A DNA stretch of 64,000 bases from Ettlia oleoabundans (taxonomy: Eukaryota; Chlorophyta; Chlorophyceae; Chlamydomonadales): contig JAAMXP010000247.1 in assembly GCA_019693395.1 (NCBI GenBank), positions 1-64,000 of the forward strand, in the 5' to 3' direction. Shown here piece after piece: positions 42,835 to 55,272 of the stretch. Both the position numbers and the translations under genes were made by a program. Positions within the stretch are counted from its first letter, which is position 1. Every line of letters begins with the position of its first letter. Below the pieces are notes generated by a model that saw only the letters and a program-made list of their open reading frames with translations, had not been told where the DNA came from and did no database searches.

Positions 42835-45800
42835 ATGGAGCAACAAGCACAGCTGCCACCTTTGCCTCGTGCGCTAGACGTTCAGCGGTTCGCAGGAGCT
42901 CGTGAACAAGAGGTAGATTGCAGTGATGGCAGTGCCATCGCTAGCAGGGCCGCCATCTGCCGGCATGCAGCTGTAGCTGACGAGCTTCCGCTTGGTTGGC
43001 TGTTTGCTGCGCATCTATCCGCAGATCAGGGCGCTATGTGCCGCGCTGAAGGAAAGCGAACTGGGCGCCAAGTTTGGGGTCGCAGCGCTGCCACGACACC
43101 TGCGGCGGCGGGCGGGGAGCCACAAGCCTTACAAGGGGCACCGCCTCCGGCCCAATGTTAAGCTGGCCGGCAAGCGGCGCAAGCTCAATCCTGCTGAGAA
43201 GGCAGATCAGGAGCAAGGTGAAGGAGCAGCAGCTCAACCAGAGTCAGGCAAGGCGGCAGAGCCGGAAACCAGTACTGCAGCACGGCCATTCACAAACCGC
43301 CGCATGCGGCGACAGCCCTCAGCTCTTCAGCAGCGGTTTCGCCAGGCGGCCATGTGGACAGAAGCCTCTCTCGCTGCGAGCGCTGCAGCTGAGGTTTCGG
43401 GCACGGATGTTGTCCCCAGACCCGCCGCAGCATCGGGGCTGAGCAGCGGCAGCGGTAGCGTTGGCGGCAGCAGCAGCACCAACCAGCTGAGGCGCCTGGA
43501 AACGCATGTGTGGCATGCAAAGCGACTGGCAATGGAGGAAAGGTGTGTAGGCAGAGCGCAACCAAGGGCAGTATCAAAATGGCAGCACCTCTGCTTTTTC
43601 CCCTGCTTAGGTGAACCAGCTGCGTGCTCACTCCCTGGACTGAATTGCAATTGCTTGACACCCGCCTATGTGCTCTCATATCAAACCCCTCCCCGGTATT
43701 GCTCGCTGTCGCAGATACGGCTGGCTTCTGCCGGCGGGTGCTGCGGGGCAGGGACGTGGCAGCCGCTCCTTTGTGCACGTCACCAAGGCCTCAGCAGTCA
43801 TGCACGATGCTTCCTACCTCTGCCCGCTGCTGCTCAGGTGGGGGGCTTCACCCATGGGGGTGCTCCCGCTACGTTTGCATCCAGTAGCTGGAGCACCTAC
43901 CCCAGCGTGCTGTGGTTTTTCCTTGTTCACCGCAGCGATGTGGGCCAAGCCATAGCCATAGCCATAGCCATAGCCATAGCCATAGCCATAGCCATAGCCA
44001 TAGCCATAGCCATAGCCATAGCCATAGCCATAGCCATAGCCATAGCCATAGCCATAGCCATAGCCATAGCCATAGCCAATAAGCCATAGCCATTAAGCCA
44101 TTTTCTGCAATACTCAAGGTGCCCTGTCCCCGACTTGCCCTGCAGCGGCACCCTGCGGCACGTGCAAAGCGTGCTGGGCATGCTGCTAGAGCCAGCTGCC
44201 GCAGCAGACTTAGAGACCGATTTGTATCAAATGTTGGCCAGTAGCAGCAGTGGCAGCGGCAGTGGTGGTGGCGGCAGCAGTGCTGGGGAAGAAGGCATCT
44301 GGGGTGGGTATGAGGTTGAGGTGATGCTCCACCAGCCTGGCCAGTACCCACGGGGAGCCATCTGCCCCGCCCAGCTGCTCCTATGCCCTTCAGCTGCCAA
44401 CAAAGACCCCAACATTGATGGCAGCGCTGGTATGGATGTTGATGGAGCGGCAGACGCGGCTCAGGAGGCCCCAGGCAGCAACAGCTTGCAGGCAGTCCTG
44501 TGGGTGCACCCAGCCGCTGCGGCAGAGGCCGCTGCCGTGCTGCGTGCCGCAGCAGCGGCAGCGGAGCAGCGACCCATCTCGCCTGGCAGCGGTGCTCCCA
44601 GCAGCAGTGCCGTCGCTGTTTCCGTGCTTGACTTGAGGCGGTTGGAGATCCGCGGGGGCGCGGCCGATGCGGCCCTGGCAGTGGTCCTGGCTGGAGGGAA
44701 TGCTGGCGGCGCAGCTGCCTCTGGGGACCGCCAGATGCAGCACAACTCACAGCTTGACGAGCGGCAGCAGCAGGAGCAGAGGCATCAACGGGACCAGCAC
44801 CAGCGGCAGCAGCAGGGCCAGGCCAAGCCACCGGTGCTTCCGCCCGCGCTATCCAGCATGCAGCATGGAGATGCGATCCAGCTGCTGCTGCCTGACCCTC
44901 GGTTGCTCAAGCCGGTGGTACTTGGCCAAATGACTGCCAGCCTGCTGCCTGCACCCGCAGAGGGCGCTCAGTCGACAGGTGGGGACTGGTGGCAGGCTCA
45001 GCCCTTTGATCTTCGGCGGCTGGAGCAGGTGCCGCTGCCGCTAAGCGAAGCAGAGCTCAGCAGTCGGCGCAGCCAGCTGCGGCGCCGGCTGCTGCAGCTG
45101 GAACCCCTGCAGCCAACTTTTATTGACAGAGGCGGCATCGACGAGGCACAGCATGCACAGCAGATGTCCCAAGAGCAGCAGTTGCGTCAGCGCAGGGGCT
45201 GCTGCCCGGTTGTGCTGGTGCGGCAAGACCCTCAGGAACTGGAGGGCATCCCAGGTGTGGGCTGATCTAGCCATGTCCTTCTGCTTTCTTGCCGCTTTTG
45301 GGTGTTAAACTTGTTTTTGCGTTCTTCGGCTGCCCCTCCCTCGCATACGTCTTAGCACCTGCTTGCTGCCGTGGCCGGTTTCCGGTCGAGCTGTTGTTGA
45401 ATGCTGCCAGCCACCTGGCTGGATACGCCCATGCAGGCTGGTCGCTGGTGCTGCCTGCCGGCTGGGTGCCGACCTTCTGGCTGGCCGCCGCCTATGCCGC
45501 GTGCAAGCCTTCGGGGCAGCGCGAGTGGCGCTGGCTGCACACACTGCAGCAGCGGCGCTGCTTCCCCTGGGACTACCCAGACTGTCCCGCCTATGCGGCA
45601 CTCATGCGACAGCAGCATTGCCAGCGGCAGGCTGCAGCGGCAAAGCGCCCGCCGGGCAAGAAGATGCTGGCAGCACCTCCCAGCCGACCTGACTGGCACC
45701 GGCTGGTGCAGTCTGCCGACAGCGGCGGGAGCAGCCATGTTGGGGTGGAGCAGCAGCAGCTAGGGGAACAGTCTGAGCAGCAGAGTGAGCAGCAGAGACC

Positions 45801-46662
45801 CATGGAGGTTGACAGCAGTGAGCCAGCTGCCCCGCCTGCCCTTGAGCCTGCAGCAGCGGAGGGAGGAGCAAGGGCAGCAGGGGCAGCAGAGGCAGCAGGC
45901 ACTGATGCACCAGAAGCACCAGCTGGTTTATGCGTGGCTCGCACCTACTCTGCCATGACTGTCGCCCTATACGGCCACAGTAGTAGCAGCCCCGGAGGCC
46001 ATGCCAGCAGCAGTGGCAGTGCAGGCCACTTGCCGGCGGGTATCCGGCCAGTTGCTGCTGCGCTGCGCCAGGGACTGCTACAGTGGCGCCCTAAGCAGCA
46101 CGCGGTTACGGCAGCAAGTTGTGGTGACTCAAAAAGGGGGTGCTGCCTGCTGGAGGCATTTGTTCAGCCGATCAAGTCGGGGTCAATAGCAGAGGGTGCT
46201 GAGGTGTGCTTTCTTGCGGGGCATGAGGCTGAGCGCCACCGTCGTCCCTTGACGCTGCTCAGCGCCAAGCAACGGCGGCGACAGCAGCGCCAGCTAGAGG
46301 AGCACCAGATAGCCCTGCTGGAAGCCGGCGGGGACCTGGAGGAAGCTGAGGCCCTTGCAGCGGCAGTGAAGGGGGGTTCCACCACCCTTGCTGGCTTCCA
46401 CAGCGGCAGCAGCAATCAAGCGGTTGATGAGGAGCTAGTGCGTGTGTTTGGCTATGTGCTGTCGGAAGCACCCCGCGGAGCGCCCCGCCGCTGCGCCTCG
46501 CTGGCGGCGGTGCAGGCGCAGGCAGCCTGGCGGCTGCGCTCGCTGCAGCACTGGGCCCCACGGCTGGATGGCGGGGCCATAGAGGCCTTTGTGCGCAACC
46601 CAGGCAGCACGACCGTGTTCCCAGTGCGCCTGCGGCTGCTCGTGGAACCAGGACGTAAATGA
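42835..46662 (+). CDS. POP1: Ribonuclease P/MRP protein subunit POP1
   Basis: Five exons (42835-42912, 43025-43542, 43715-43837, 44146-45254, 45356-46662) encode 1044 residues; phases close. POP1 landmarks: [61 protein letters not shown] with [12 protein letters not shown], and near the POPLD region [29 protein letters not shown] and KRPPGKK. POP1 is the largest protein of RNase P and RNase MRP and acts in the nucleus and nucleolus on tRNA 5' ends and pre-rRNA. Long Ala/Gln/Gly/Ser-rich insertions, for example residues about 150-240 and 360-480, make it longer than animal homologues. Intron 3 contains a (CATAGC)n microsatellite. The exon 5 acceptor (CTTAG at 45355) is the least certain junction. 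Confidence 0.9.
43951..44078. repeat. (CATAGC)n hexanucleotide microsatellite, about 21 units
   Basis: A perfect 128-bp run lies inside POP1 intron 3, followed by a few degenerate units up to about 44100. It leaves the acceptor at 44145 intact. The run opens long spurious frames on both strands (alternating Ala-Ile on plus, Met-Ala and Leu-Trp on minus), none of which is a gene. Confidence 0.98.
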
Positions 46663-46975
46663 TGCAAACACCTAGTTGCAGCGGACATGCACCACTGTGT
46701 ACCGGACAAGTGATATTGGACAAGTGACGTCGACACCTTTCATACAAATATCTCTAGCTCACCAGTTGGTGTCACTAATCACGGTTTTCAAGTCTGTTCT
46801 GTGACCACTAGCTAAGACGGCAGATTACAAAGCACACTGGGAAAAGGGATTGCATCAAGCTACTGGCTCTATTCTACTTGAGGTAAAGGAAATTCAGATA
46901 GATGCGCCTACTCTGCTACTACTGCTGCATGACATCTGCAACCTCCGCTGCCGCCAAGCACATGCCACGCATGTC
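46663..46975. other. Convergent intergenic region
   Basis: This 313-bp gap lies between the POP1 stop and the stop of the 47-49 kb coiled-coil gene. It should contain two 3' UTRs. No additional feature was found. Confidence 0.4.
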
Positions 46976-49026
46976 TCATGACCGCCTGCTGCGGTGCTCT
47001 GCCTGCTGCTCTGCTGGCAAGCGGCCCCCGCACACCAGCTTAGACAAGAAGGAGCTTCGCTTGGCTGCCTTTGGCTGCACTGCACTAACATTAACCCTGT
47101 CACCTGAGGCTGAACCAACCTTGCAGCCTGCTCCAGCTTTCATCATTGGAAGCGCGAGGCTAATGGACACCCCGGTGCCTAGGTCGCTTGAGGCTGTGCT
47201 ACTGCTGACCTCATCTGCCTGCTGTTTGCAGAAATCAGCCGAGCTGTGAGGGTCCGTGGAGGTTCCAGAGCTGGACAACGATGCCTGGGGCAGTAGCGGA
47301 GAGGCTGGTACTGCAGCGCAGATTGGTCACAGCCAGGCATCAAGTTGAAGCCAAGCAATTAGCCTCGTAGAAAGCACCCACAACATCAACAGGTCTGCGG
47401 TAGATAGTGCATTATGTCAAAAGCACGGTTTCAGAACTCTCAAATCCCCAACCCTGCCCCAGCCCACCCACCTTTGCCCAGCGGAGGCGCCGCGAGAGGC
47501 GAGGGCGTTGCCAGTAGCGGGCTCTGCCCAGCCCCCAAGCTGCTTGCCAGCGACAGCCCTGGAGTGGGCAGCCTGTGCGTGTGCAGCAGCGACAGGTGGG
47601 ACCCCGGTGCCAGGTCAGCGCTGGCCGCCAGCTCAGCAGCAGCAGGACCCGATGCAGCTCCTGCAGGTGGGCTGACATGAGGCTGGGCCCAAGCCTGGTG
47701 CGGCATGGGGGACTGGAAGCGCTGAAGCACAGGGCTGCCCTGCAGCTGTTCCGTGGAATCCAGGGGAGCCACGGCGTGGAAGGCTGCTATCAGGCTGGCA
47801 CTGGGCTCCACCGTGCCCACCGTCCTGTCTGCAATGCCGCCCGAGCTGGCGCTGCCAGTGTGGCACAAAGGCGTGGGCAGGCCAGGCGAGCCGTACCGCC
47901 CTGCCCGCAGTGCAGGGAGACCTTCTTTGCTGCAGCTGCTGACTCGACTGGCAATTTCAAAAGTCCCTCCCCCACTGCTAGCCGGGGAGCACAGGCTGGC
48001 CAGGCTGGCGGGCGAGGCAGAGCCCAGCTGCGAGGCAGGAGAAGGGCTGTCGGGCAGCAGCGCCGAGCGCTGGAGGGCTTGAGCCAGAGAGCACCAGTGG
48101 GAGGCGCGCTCAGCTGCGGTATCTGCCTCACGCTGCATCCCGGTGCAAGCATAGTCAGAAGCACAGTGCAGGTTGGCATGGCAGGCGAAGCGGTCTTTGT
48201 TCCAGTTGCAGTGACAGTGGCAGAGCGAAGGCAAGCACGCTGAGGCCAAGCACACCACAGTGTGCCACAACATACCTGGGCGCAGCTGGCCTGAGTCAGT
48301 GCTTGAGCCAGTCCCTCCTGCAGGCACTGCCGCTCCTCCTCCACCTCTAGCATCAGCTGATGCCGCTCCTCCTCCCATGCGCGCTGCGCCTGCTGCAGCT
48401 CGATCAGCTGCGCCTGCTCATAAAGCAGCAGGGAGTGGAGAAGGCACAAGTTGGACCAACTTATACGTCCTTTACCACCCACCAAGAGACCACATTGACG
48501 AGAGGCACATCACGGGCTTCGCCTGGGAAAGGCAACGGTAATGCTGTTATCCCTGCTCACGCAAACCTCAACTGCCCCACACCTGTGTCAGCAGCAACTC
48601 TTGGCGTAGCTGCCGCCGCGGCGTGGCAGCCCTGGGCGATCCTTCTGCAGAGTACACAGCCTGCCTGCTGCGCCGCTGATCCTGCAGCACCACTGCCAGC
48701 TGCTCCTGCAACTCTTGGTTGCGCCGCAGCAGCGCCGACCGCTCGCCTAGCACGCCTTCAAGCACCTCCAGGGCGTCGTGCAGCCGGCCCTGTGTACCCG
48801 ACAGCTCATACTTCAGCCTGCTCACATGCTCCTCAAGCGCAATTTTATCGTCTTCAAAGGACTCTAGTTGCAGCCGCGCAGCCTGCAGTGGATATGTTGT
48901 ATAAGGTATAGTTGTTGGGGTTTGGTTGGGCTGGGATGGGATGGAGCACAGCACAGCTGTGACCGCTGGAGGTGTGCGCCAGTTCACCTGAAGGTCGGCA
49001 GTCGTACAGTTGCATTCTGCTTCCAT
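46976..49026 (-). CDS. Coiled-coil protein with Ser/Pro/Ala-rich C-terminus, unrecognised
   Basis: Five exons (complement 49026-48988, 48882-48583, 48413-48276, 48132-47472, 47310-46976) encode 490 residues and close in phase. Residues about 14-160 are strongly heptad-like (ARLQLESFEDDKIALEEHVS, LERSALLRRNQELQEQL-type segments, EERHQLMLEVEEERQCLQ). The remainder is low-complexity Ser/Ala/Pro/Gly with LSLASSLGAGQSPL-like repeats and no catalytic motif. The ATG at 49026 is the first in frame; the frame remains open to 49182 without another ATG. A scaffold or centrosomal/cytoskeletal role is possible but not shown. Confidence 0.6.
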
Positions 49027-49618
49027 CTTAAAAGTGCTGTTGTCGAACAGATACTTGCAGTCTTGATCTGCAGCATTGGTGAGGGAGCCAAGGGTTGGAA
49101 CCGAGACTGTGCAGCATGCACGCCTCCCTGCACCGTTCCCGCCCGGTGCCGATGAGCAGCAGTTGAGACCCTTGTGCGGCACGCACCTGCCGTCCCGCTC
49201 GATATTGCCATTGTTTGTCCCTCTCTACACCCCTGGATTGCTCGATTGGCCAAGCCCGCGAGCCACCCGATTCCTGCTTGTGTTCCGGTGAAGTCACCGC
49301 ACCGTTCTTTTGTGTTGTGCTACGGACAACGATTGCAATACTTATGGAGCGCAAGCACGGCTGTCAAAGCTCTGGTCAGCAGCGGCGTGACTTCTGGCTC
49401 AGCTGTCCAGGAAGCCTGCACCGCTGGGTGCCATTAGTCACTCCCGACGGCTCACGGTTCTCCAATCGGCTTAAGCAAGGCATCGGCACCAAACATTTTC
49501 ATACCATCCTGCTCTGCACGCTATGCTGGCGGCAGAGGCGGCGCCAGCACCACGACAGCTGCGCCCAGCCAATCTCGCATAATGCTTATCACTCGTTGAG
49601 GATTTAGGTTACAGAGGC
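49027..49618. other. Intergenic between two minus-strand genes
   Basis: This 592-bp gap lies between the TatD stop and the coiled-coil gene's start. It should hold the latter's promoter. A plus-strand ATG frame from 49344 to 49607 gives 87 residues rich in Cys, Arg and His with no recognisable motif, and is not supported as a gene. Confidence 0.4.
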
Positions 49619-52084
49619 TTAAATCTGCACGCTGAGCTCCCGCTTTGCATCTGAGCAAAAAAACATGCGGCAAGTGTTGGCATAAACTTGTTCTGCAAGC
49701 TGCTCCTTATTTTCGCCGCGATGCCCCGCTATGACCTCCAAAACCTGCGATCGTGAACCGCATGCACTGCAAGGCTCAGTGCTGCCGGTGACATTGTCTG
49801 CTGGAAATCTGCACAACGTCACAGTCCAAGAGTTGCGGCAAGCTGCACGCACTTGTTGGATGCAGCAGGGCTCGTTCCGGCTCTTCACCAGCTTCCCTGC
49901 CTCGTACTTCTTCCTGTCCTTGGCCTCCCACTTTGTTGTTACATATTTGCTGCCTGCAACAAACGGTCCAAGGCTGTTCAGGAGGTAATTGACGTGAGCT
50001 CCCGACCCATGAAACCGCAGCTGCATTCAGGGAAGCAGTCTGTCGACATCGGACAGGCTGGGCGGCAGGCTTACCTGCATGGCTGGGCCGGATTTCACAC
50101 CAAGGGCAGTCGGTCTCTATGAGCAACCGATCCAGGGGAACTGCTGCCATCACCTCCAAGTTTTCTAGTGTTTTCAAGGAGCAACCATTGATCCCTATAC
50201 TGCGCCCGGGTATGACAAGAAGCACATATCCATATGCTCAGCTGAAAGCATAAGCTGCGGCTGGGCAGCAGTGCTCACCAGCCACAGCAAGGCGAGCGGC
50301 ACGTCGAAGCTTGACTAACGCCCATCTGCAATCCTGCCTGGCTCAAACTTTGATACATTGCTGGCTGCCCACCTGAGCTTGTCATGCATCAGAATCTGTT
50401 GCAGCTCCTCCGTGGTGCCATCAAAGGAGTGAACCACTCCCGCAGGGAAGTCATCTGCAGCGCGGGAAGCCAGGCGGCCGAAGGTGCCGGGTGCTCTGAC
50501 TGTATCGTTCAACTAAAAGATGTTGGAACCAGCAGCATGCAAAGCAACAGCGAAATTGCAGGGTAATGAGGCGCATGGATCAAATGCCCCTGTTGTACCC
50601 CCCCTTGCTTGACAATTCTGCCCACTAATCTGGCTTGCACAAGCCGAGAAGCCATTGCTGCTGACCCGCTGTGTTTAGCCGGCTTTGCAAGGAAAACGCA
50701 ACTTGCCTGCATGCTTCTGCAAAATGGTTAGAAAGTCTGTTGCTGCCGCCCGCAGGTGCAAGAACATGGGCAGGCCGCTGCTGCGGGCAAGCTCAAACTG
50801 GCGGACAAAATAGCGGCGTTGTGTCTCCGCATCGCAGAAATGAAGCCTGCAACACACGCGCAAGTGAGCAGAGAGAACCAGGGAACTGTTGAGAAGTTTG
50901 ATCAGGGGTATGAAGAGGTTTTCAATGATTGCATCACCTGGGAAGTCACAGTGGAGTTGCACTGACAACATGCACCGTCAGCCACAGGCACCATTGTGTG
51001 CCTTCTTGTTGTCACCTGTCGTAGTCCAGCCCTGTCTCTCCCACAGCCACCACTTTTCCGTCAGAGAGCCCATCCCGCAATACCTTCAGCAACGCTGCCA
51101 TGTATGCCTCGGGCCCTTCTGGGTAAGCTTCGAACTCGCCACAGCGCGTAGGGTGCACCCCCACCGTGCTGAACAGCCGCTCTGCGTCAGGTGGATTACG
51201 ACCACAGTTCACTGGTACCACAGCAAGATAGTAGGAAGGCAATGACCTCACGAAACATTCATACAGGTATTGCGCACTTACATCGGCATGCCATGGCAAC
51301 CCAAGACACGGACGTGTTTGCTACGACAGGCGCAAGAGGACACACACCGTGCGTACGGGCAAGGGCCAACGCTGCGCGGGCTTCCTCCAGATTACCAGCT
51401 GTAATAATGAGGCGGTCAACCCCTGCAACAGAATAAGCATCAACAAATTAAGCACCTGGGGTTGCATGTTCCATGCATGCAGCACCAAGCATGGGCTAAC
51501 GGCCATGCGTTGCGCGCTGGCAGCAGTTCACCTGCATCAAAAGCACGCTGCAGCACTGCATCCAGGTCTGGAGCATGGTACTCTTTGTCGTTGTAGCGGC
51601 CACTATACATAGCGTCCAGCAAGTTGGCACCAATATCTGTACACTTATTTGGGCAACAGTTCAGCTGCAGGTTGCCAACCTCTGGGCCCTTGCAGCATGG
51701 AATGCAGCCGAGCTCTAGCAAAACGCTCATACAGCCACCAAGTGAGGCTGCTGTTCAATCATTCGCATACATAATATGCTACGCATATTTCACACACAGG
51801 CATGCTGTCAATGTGGCTACTCTGCAGTCGCAGATTCCGCCATTAGCAGCCGCAGATAGCCGCCGCTTGCAGCCCCATCCGCTGAGTGACCCTTCACCGC
51901 CGACCGCCGCCACAGCAGTTGGGTCAGCACAACCCCCCTGTTCTCTCCGCCGCCCGTTAACCGTACCTATGATCTTCATCTTGCTGGCCGCGCCGTGGAC
52001 CAGGCTTCCGTTCTTTGTTGCTAAAACACGCTGGGAAAGGATGGGTGCTCTGGCTGTTGCCACAGTGAGGCAACGTGACAGCAT
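49619..52084 (-). CDS. TATDN1: TatD-family metal-dependent DNase (TATDN1-like), probable mitochondrial presequence
   Basis: Nine exons (complement 52084-51967, 51636-51532, 51422-51348, 51181-51016, 50846-50707, 50499-50373, 50199-50075, 49953-49853, 49744-49619) encode 360 residues. Motifs: [51 protein letters not shown] with a metal-binding His, [14 protein letters not shown] with the metal-ligand Glu, [61 protein letters not shown] and SRNEPCCI. TatD proteins are TIM-barrel 3'-5' exonucleases and endonucleases involved in DNA repair and in degradation during programmed cell death. Thirty-five residues precede the conserved start: Arg/Ser/Ala-rich without acidic residues ([14 protein letters not shown]), as in mitochondrial targeting peptides. 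Intron 5 uses a GC donor in the strong context AG/GCAAGT. Confidence 0.92.
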
Positions 52085-53348
52085 TGTGTTCCTTCATTGG
52101 GTTCCCTTACTGTTAAAGTGCCGCTGGCGGAACTGTACCAGCTTGTACCGCCCTTTGTGCCAGGCTGGCATTGGCACCCTCCGTGTCAAAGCCCTCTGTT
52201 CACAGCCATCCAACAGGGTTACCACGAGGGATGGCCCGCGTTGTCTACTGCTGAGCTTCTATCCTGAGGCCCACTCCAAGCACTTGCGACCCTCCCGGCC
52301 AACTGGGCTGATTGCCACTTCCAACCAACTCGAATGCTTTCAACAAGGAGAGCGGCGTAGACTTACATTTGTTATTTAGTCCGATAATTTACTCCGATAA
52401 GCAGTGATGCGTTTGGTTGGATCAAAGGATTAATCAGCTCAATCCACCCTCACTGCACCCATGAACCGACACCAGCGCCTTTGCCAACTCCCACCATTTG
52501 GCGGCAAGGCGGGCTCTGATGCTTATTGTGGGGATATGGGCGGATCCCTGCGAACAGCACTCCCAGATTGTGTGTGACTGCAGCCTGCACGGCGAGCAAA
52601 AGTTGTCAACAAACCCTAGCTGCGAGGAACTGCTGCGCCGGCAAGCCTAGTGCAAGACTCCCGGTGGTTAAGCTGGGTCAATTTCTATCACCAGTGCTAA
52701 ATTGAACATGCATCCCGCCCGCGACAGATGTGCAACCAGTCATAGATGTTGGCCACAGAGTTGGCAGTAGGGTGGCTCAGCGGCTTCACATGTGTGGCTG
52801 TTCCCCCAATGTGGCGCCATGGCGGCGTCAGACAGCTGTTAGGCACGGTCACCCCGTTTCCCTCGTTATATACAATCCGGAGAGTCAACACAGCATGACA
52901 TGTAGCAAGACATGGATGCTCAATGCATATCCCCGCTTCCCGCTCAAAATCTCCGTCTGACCCTAGACAGTGACCGAGCAGTACAGCCTCCCATTAGGGT
53001 AGGCCGAGGTCCGGAGCAAATCTGGTTGTCGCACCGCGTGTCAACCGCGACCACTTTGCATGCAAGACGCCCCAAAACGCGCAGATGCTCTGAAAACCCT
53101 GCCGTCATATTCGTCTGTGCAGCGCCCGCCGGAAGCACGAGGAGCTTCTCTACGTTGCAGTGTGTAGCCGCCAATGAGTTGTTTCAGGTGAAAAGCATTG
53201 ACGGCTCCTGTCGTGAACGCGGTTCCTCCGCCTCATGCAGCGGGGTCCTATCAATCTAGTTTGAGTTATGTGCAGGCATTGCGATGTGCACAGCTGCGGG
53301 GGCCACGAATCGGTTTCGATGCCGCTATCGTGTTGGAGTTCACCAGCG
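52085..53348. other. Bidirectional intergenic region, TatD/cyclin-like gene
   Basis: This is a 1264-bp gap between divergent starts. A plus-strand open frame over 51624-52379 mostly overlaps TatD exons in antisense and is not a gene. From 52390 to 53270 composition is unremarkable and no family similarity, RNA fold or repeat was seen. Confidence 0.4.
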
Positions 53349-55272
53349 ATGTCAAACGTGGCGGCGGCGGCGGCACTGAGCGGCTGTAGTGTCGAGGGCG
53401 GGGCCAGCTCCCGCACCGCGTTCGCCTGCCGGGAGCGTTCAATCACACCCGATGACGCACTGAGCACGCAGCCAGCAGCAGAAAATAGTTGCGAGTTGGG
53501 CCCCATCACTCCCGCCTCTGCGCCCCCGCATGCCACGGTTACACCCGGCGGCGGCGAACCAGACGACGCTGCAGACCCCCGCGCTGACGCCACCCTCCTC
53601 GCCGCTGCTTTGGCGGGGGCTACCCAAGCAGCACATGACGATGCGGCCGCCCAGCATGCGGCAGAGCTCTGGCGGCGCATCCAGTCATTCATGCAATGCC
53701 TTGCTGGCTCGCCGCTCCTGCACTCGGCGCTCTTCTCTCTGGAGCTCAGCAGCAGGCACCCTGTGGCTGCTGAGCCAGGCATCACGCCCTCAGACGCCTT
53801 GCACTGGACTGTGGCACAGCTTCTGGCCCTGCATCTCAAGGCGGAGTACACCGAAGGTAAGCTCACACAACCAACTCGTGCACTGAATGCCTGCCCTTGC
53901 TCATCCGCCCTTACCGTCAGCTTTGCTACAGTTGTACTGCCGGCATCCCGCCACCCAAACACCGCCTTACTGAGCCTGGCACATGCACCGCTGCAACAAT
54001 GCACCCTAGCTCATTCCATTGTGCCCTGGCCAGTCTCCCACCTGACCGTGTCCTCTTGGTGCCTTGCGGCCTGGCTTCTGCCTGACCCTCTGCCCCTCCT
54101 CTCGTGACCCTGCAGCTTCAGAGCGGAGCGTGCTGGCCTCGCTGTGGTTGCTGGAGTCTATGGAAAGCGTGTCACGCTGCCCAGCCACCTTATGCCTCAA
54201 CGACTACCTGAAGCATCTGTCCATCTTCTCCCAAGAGGCAAGTAGCATGCAGCCGGGCCAGCGGTGGTGCCCCATGGGGCACATAGTAGGGCAGCTGATA
54301 GCAGCCGGCTTAAGCACCAGGGAACAGGCCATCTCGATTTCCTAGTCTGCTGGCTGACGTCCGTCAACTGCGTGCCACATGTGGCCCGGATGTCTTCCTC
54401 CTGCATCCCAACCCAGCGCCTGCCTGCTCACTGGCTTGTTTACCGTGGCGCTGCTACTGCAGGCTGTGCTGGCGATCACGGCTGAGTGGGAGAATTCCTT
54501 CCGCAAGCTGAGGCAGGCACTGGTGGATGCCCAGGTGGACGTGCTGCACCGTCTGGACTGGCGTGTGCGGCTGGATTTGGAAACAGGTGGGCGCTGGGTG
54601 GGTGGTGTTTGCCGAGAGGGTGGACAGTTGGGGGAGCTGGCTGACTCCCTGTGTACCGCCTGCTCTGGCATAACCGCTGCTCTGGCATAACTCTGCATCA
54701 GCCTGACAGCCATGCGTCTTGTGCGCCAGCTGCGCCCGGCATTGCGCCCGGCCCACCTGCTTTCGGCCAATCTGGTTCACTCCTTGTTGTGTGTGTTTGC
54801 TTCTGCTGCTCTGATGCAATGCAGAGGTCAGGTCATGCCACAACCTGCTGTTTCAATTGTCCCGTGGGTGCCAGCAGCCCGCGCAAGGGGAACCCAGTCC
54901 TCGTGAGGTCTGGGCGATGCGCATGCACCGCCTGTGCGCGCACGTCCGGCAGCAGGTGTGCTGGGCTGCCCCTTGCACTGAGTGACAGGAGCCTGCAAGC
55001 ATCTAGCAGCTTGATTCAAGCAGGGCTGCTGCAGCCATTGCACATCAACATTCAGGGCGTGATGCCGGGTCCGCTCTACCAAGTGGCACTTGTAGCCCTG
55101 TGCTGCTGCCTTACCCATTGCCCAACATTTGCCCGTTGCTATGTGCCCGCAGGCAAAGCGTGTATGCAAGCCTGTGCGGACCTCCGCACGCTGCTCTCCG
55201 CAGGGCGGGGTCCGCGAGGAGGCCCAGCAAACACCCATCAAGCGCCAGCGTGTGGAACCCTTCCACGCGTAA
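53349..55272 (+). CDS. Unassigned protein with possible cyclin-like fold
   Basis: Five exons (53349-53856, 54116-54237, 54463-54586, 54825-54955, 55153-55272) encode 334 residues with all phases closing. The first about 90 residues are Ala/Pro/Asp-rich and disordered. Then come helical segments: AELWRRIQSFMQCLAG, SDALHWTVAQLLALHLKAEY, SVLASLWLLESMESVSRCPA, CLNDYLKHLSIFSQEAVLAI, FRKLRQALVDAQVDVLHRLD and WRVRLDLETEVRSCHNLLF. Helices ending in a VLHRLDWRV-type motif recall the cyclin box helix with its LDWRL signature, but the match is weak. The end (IKRQRVEPFHA) resembles a nuclear localisation signal. Intron 2 uses a GC donor (AG/GCAAGT at 54238). Treat cyclin as a hypothesis; hypothetical protein is the safe label. 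Confidence 0.6.

Noticed and set aside
43869..44831. Long minus-strand open frame (320 codons) opposite POP1
   Set aside because: It runs through the CATAGC repeat and antisense to POP1 exon 4. Its length comes from the hexamer, which has no stop in any frame, and from GC-rich sequence.
51624..52379. Plus-strand open frame of about 250 codons
   Set aside because: It lies antisense to TatD exons 1-2 and their intron, with no family features. The minus strand has a clear TatD protein with closing phases.
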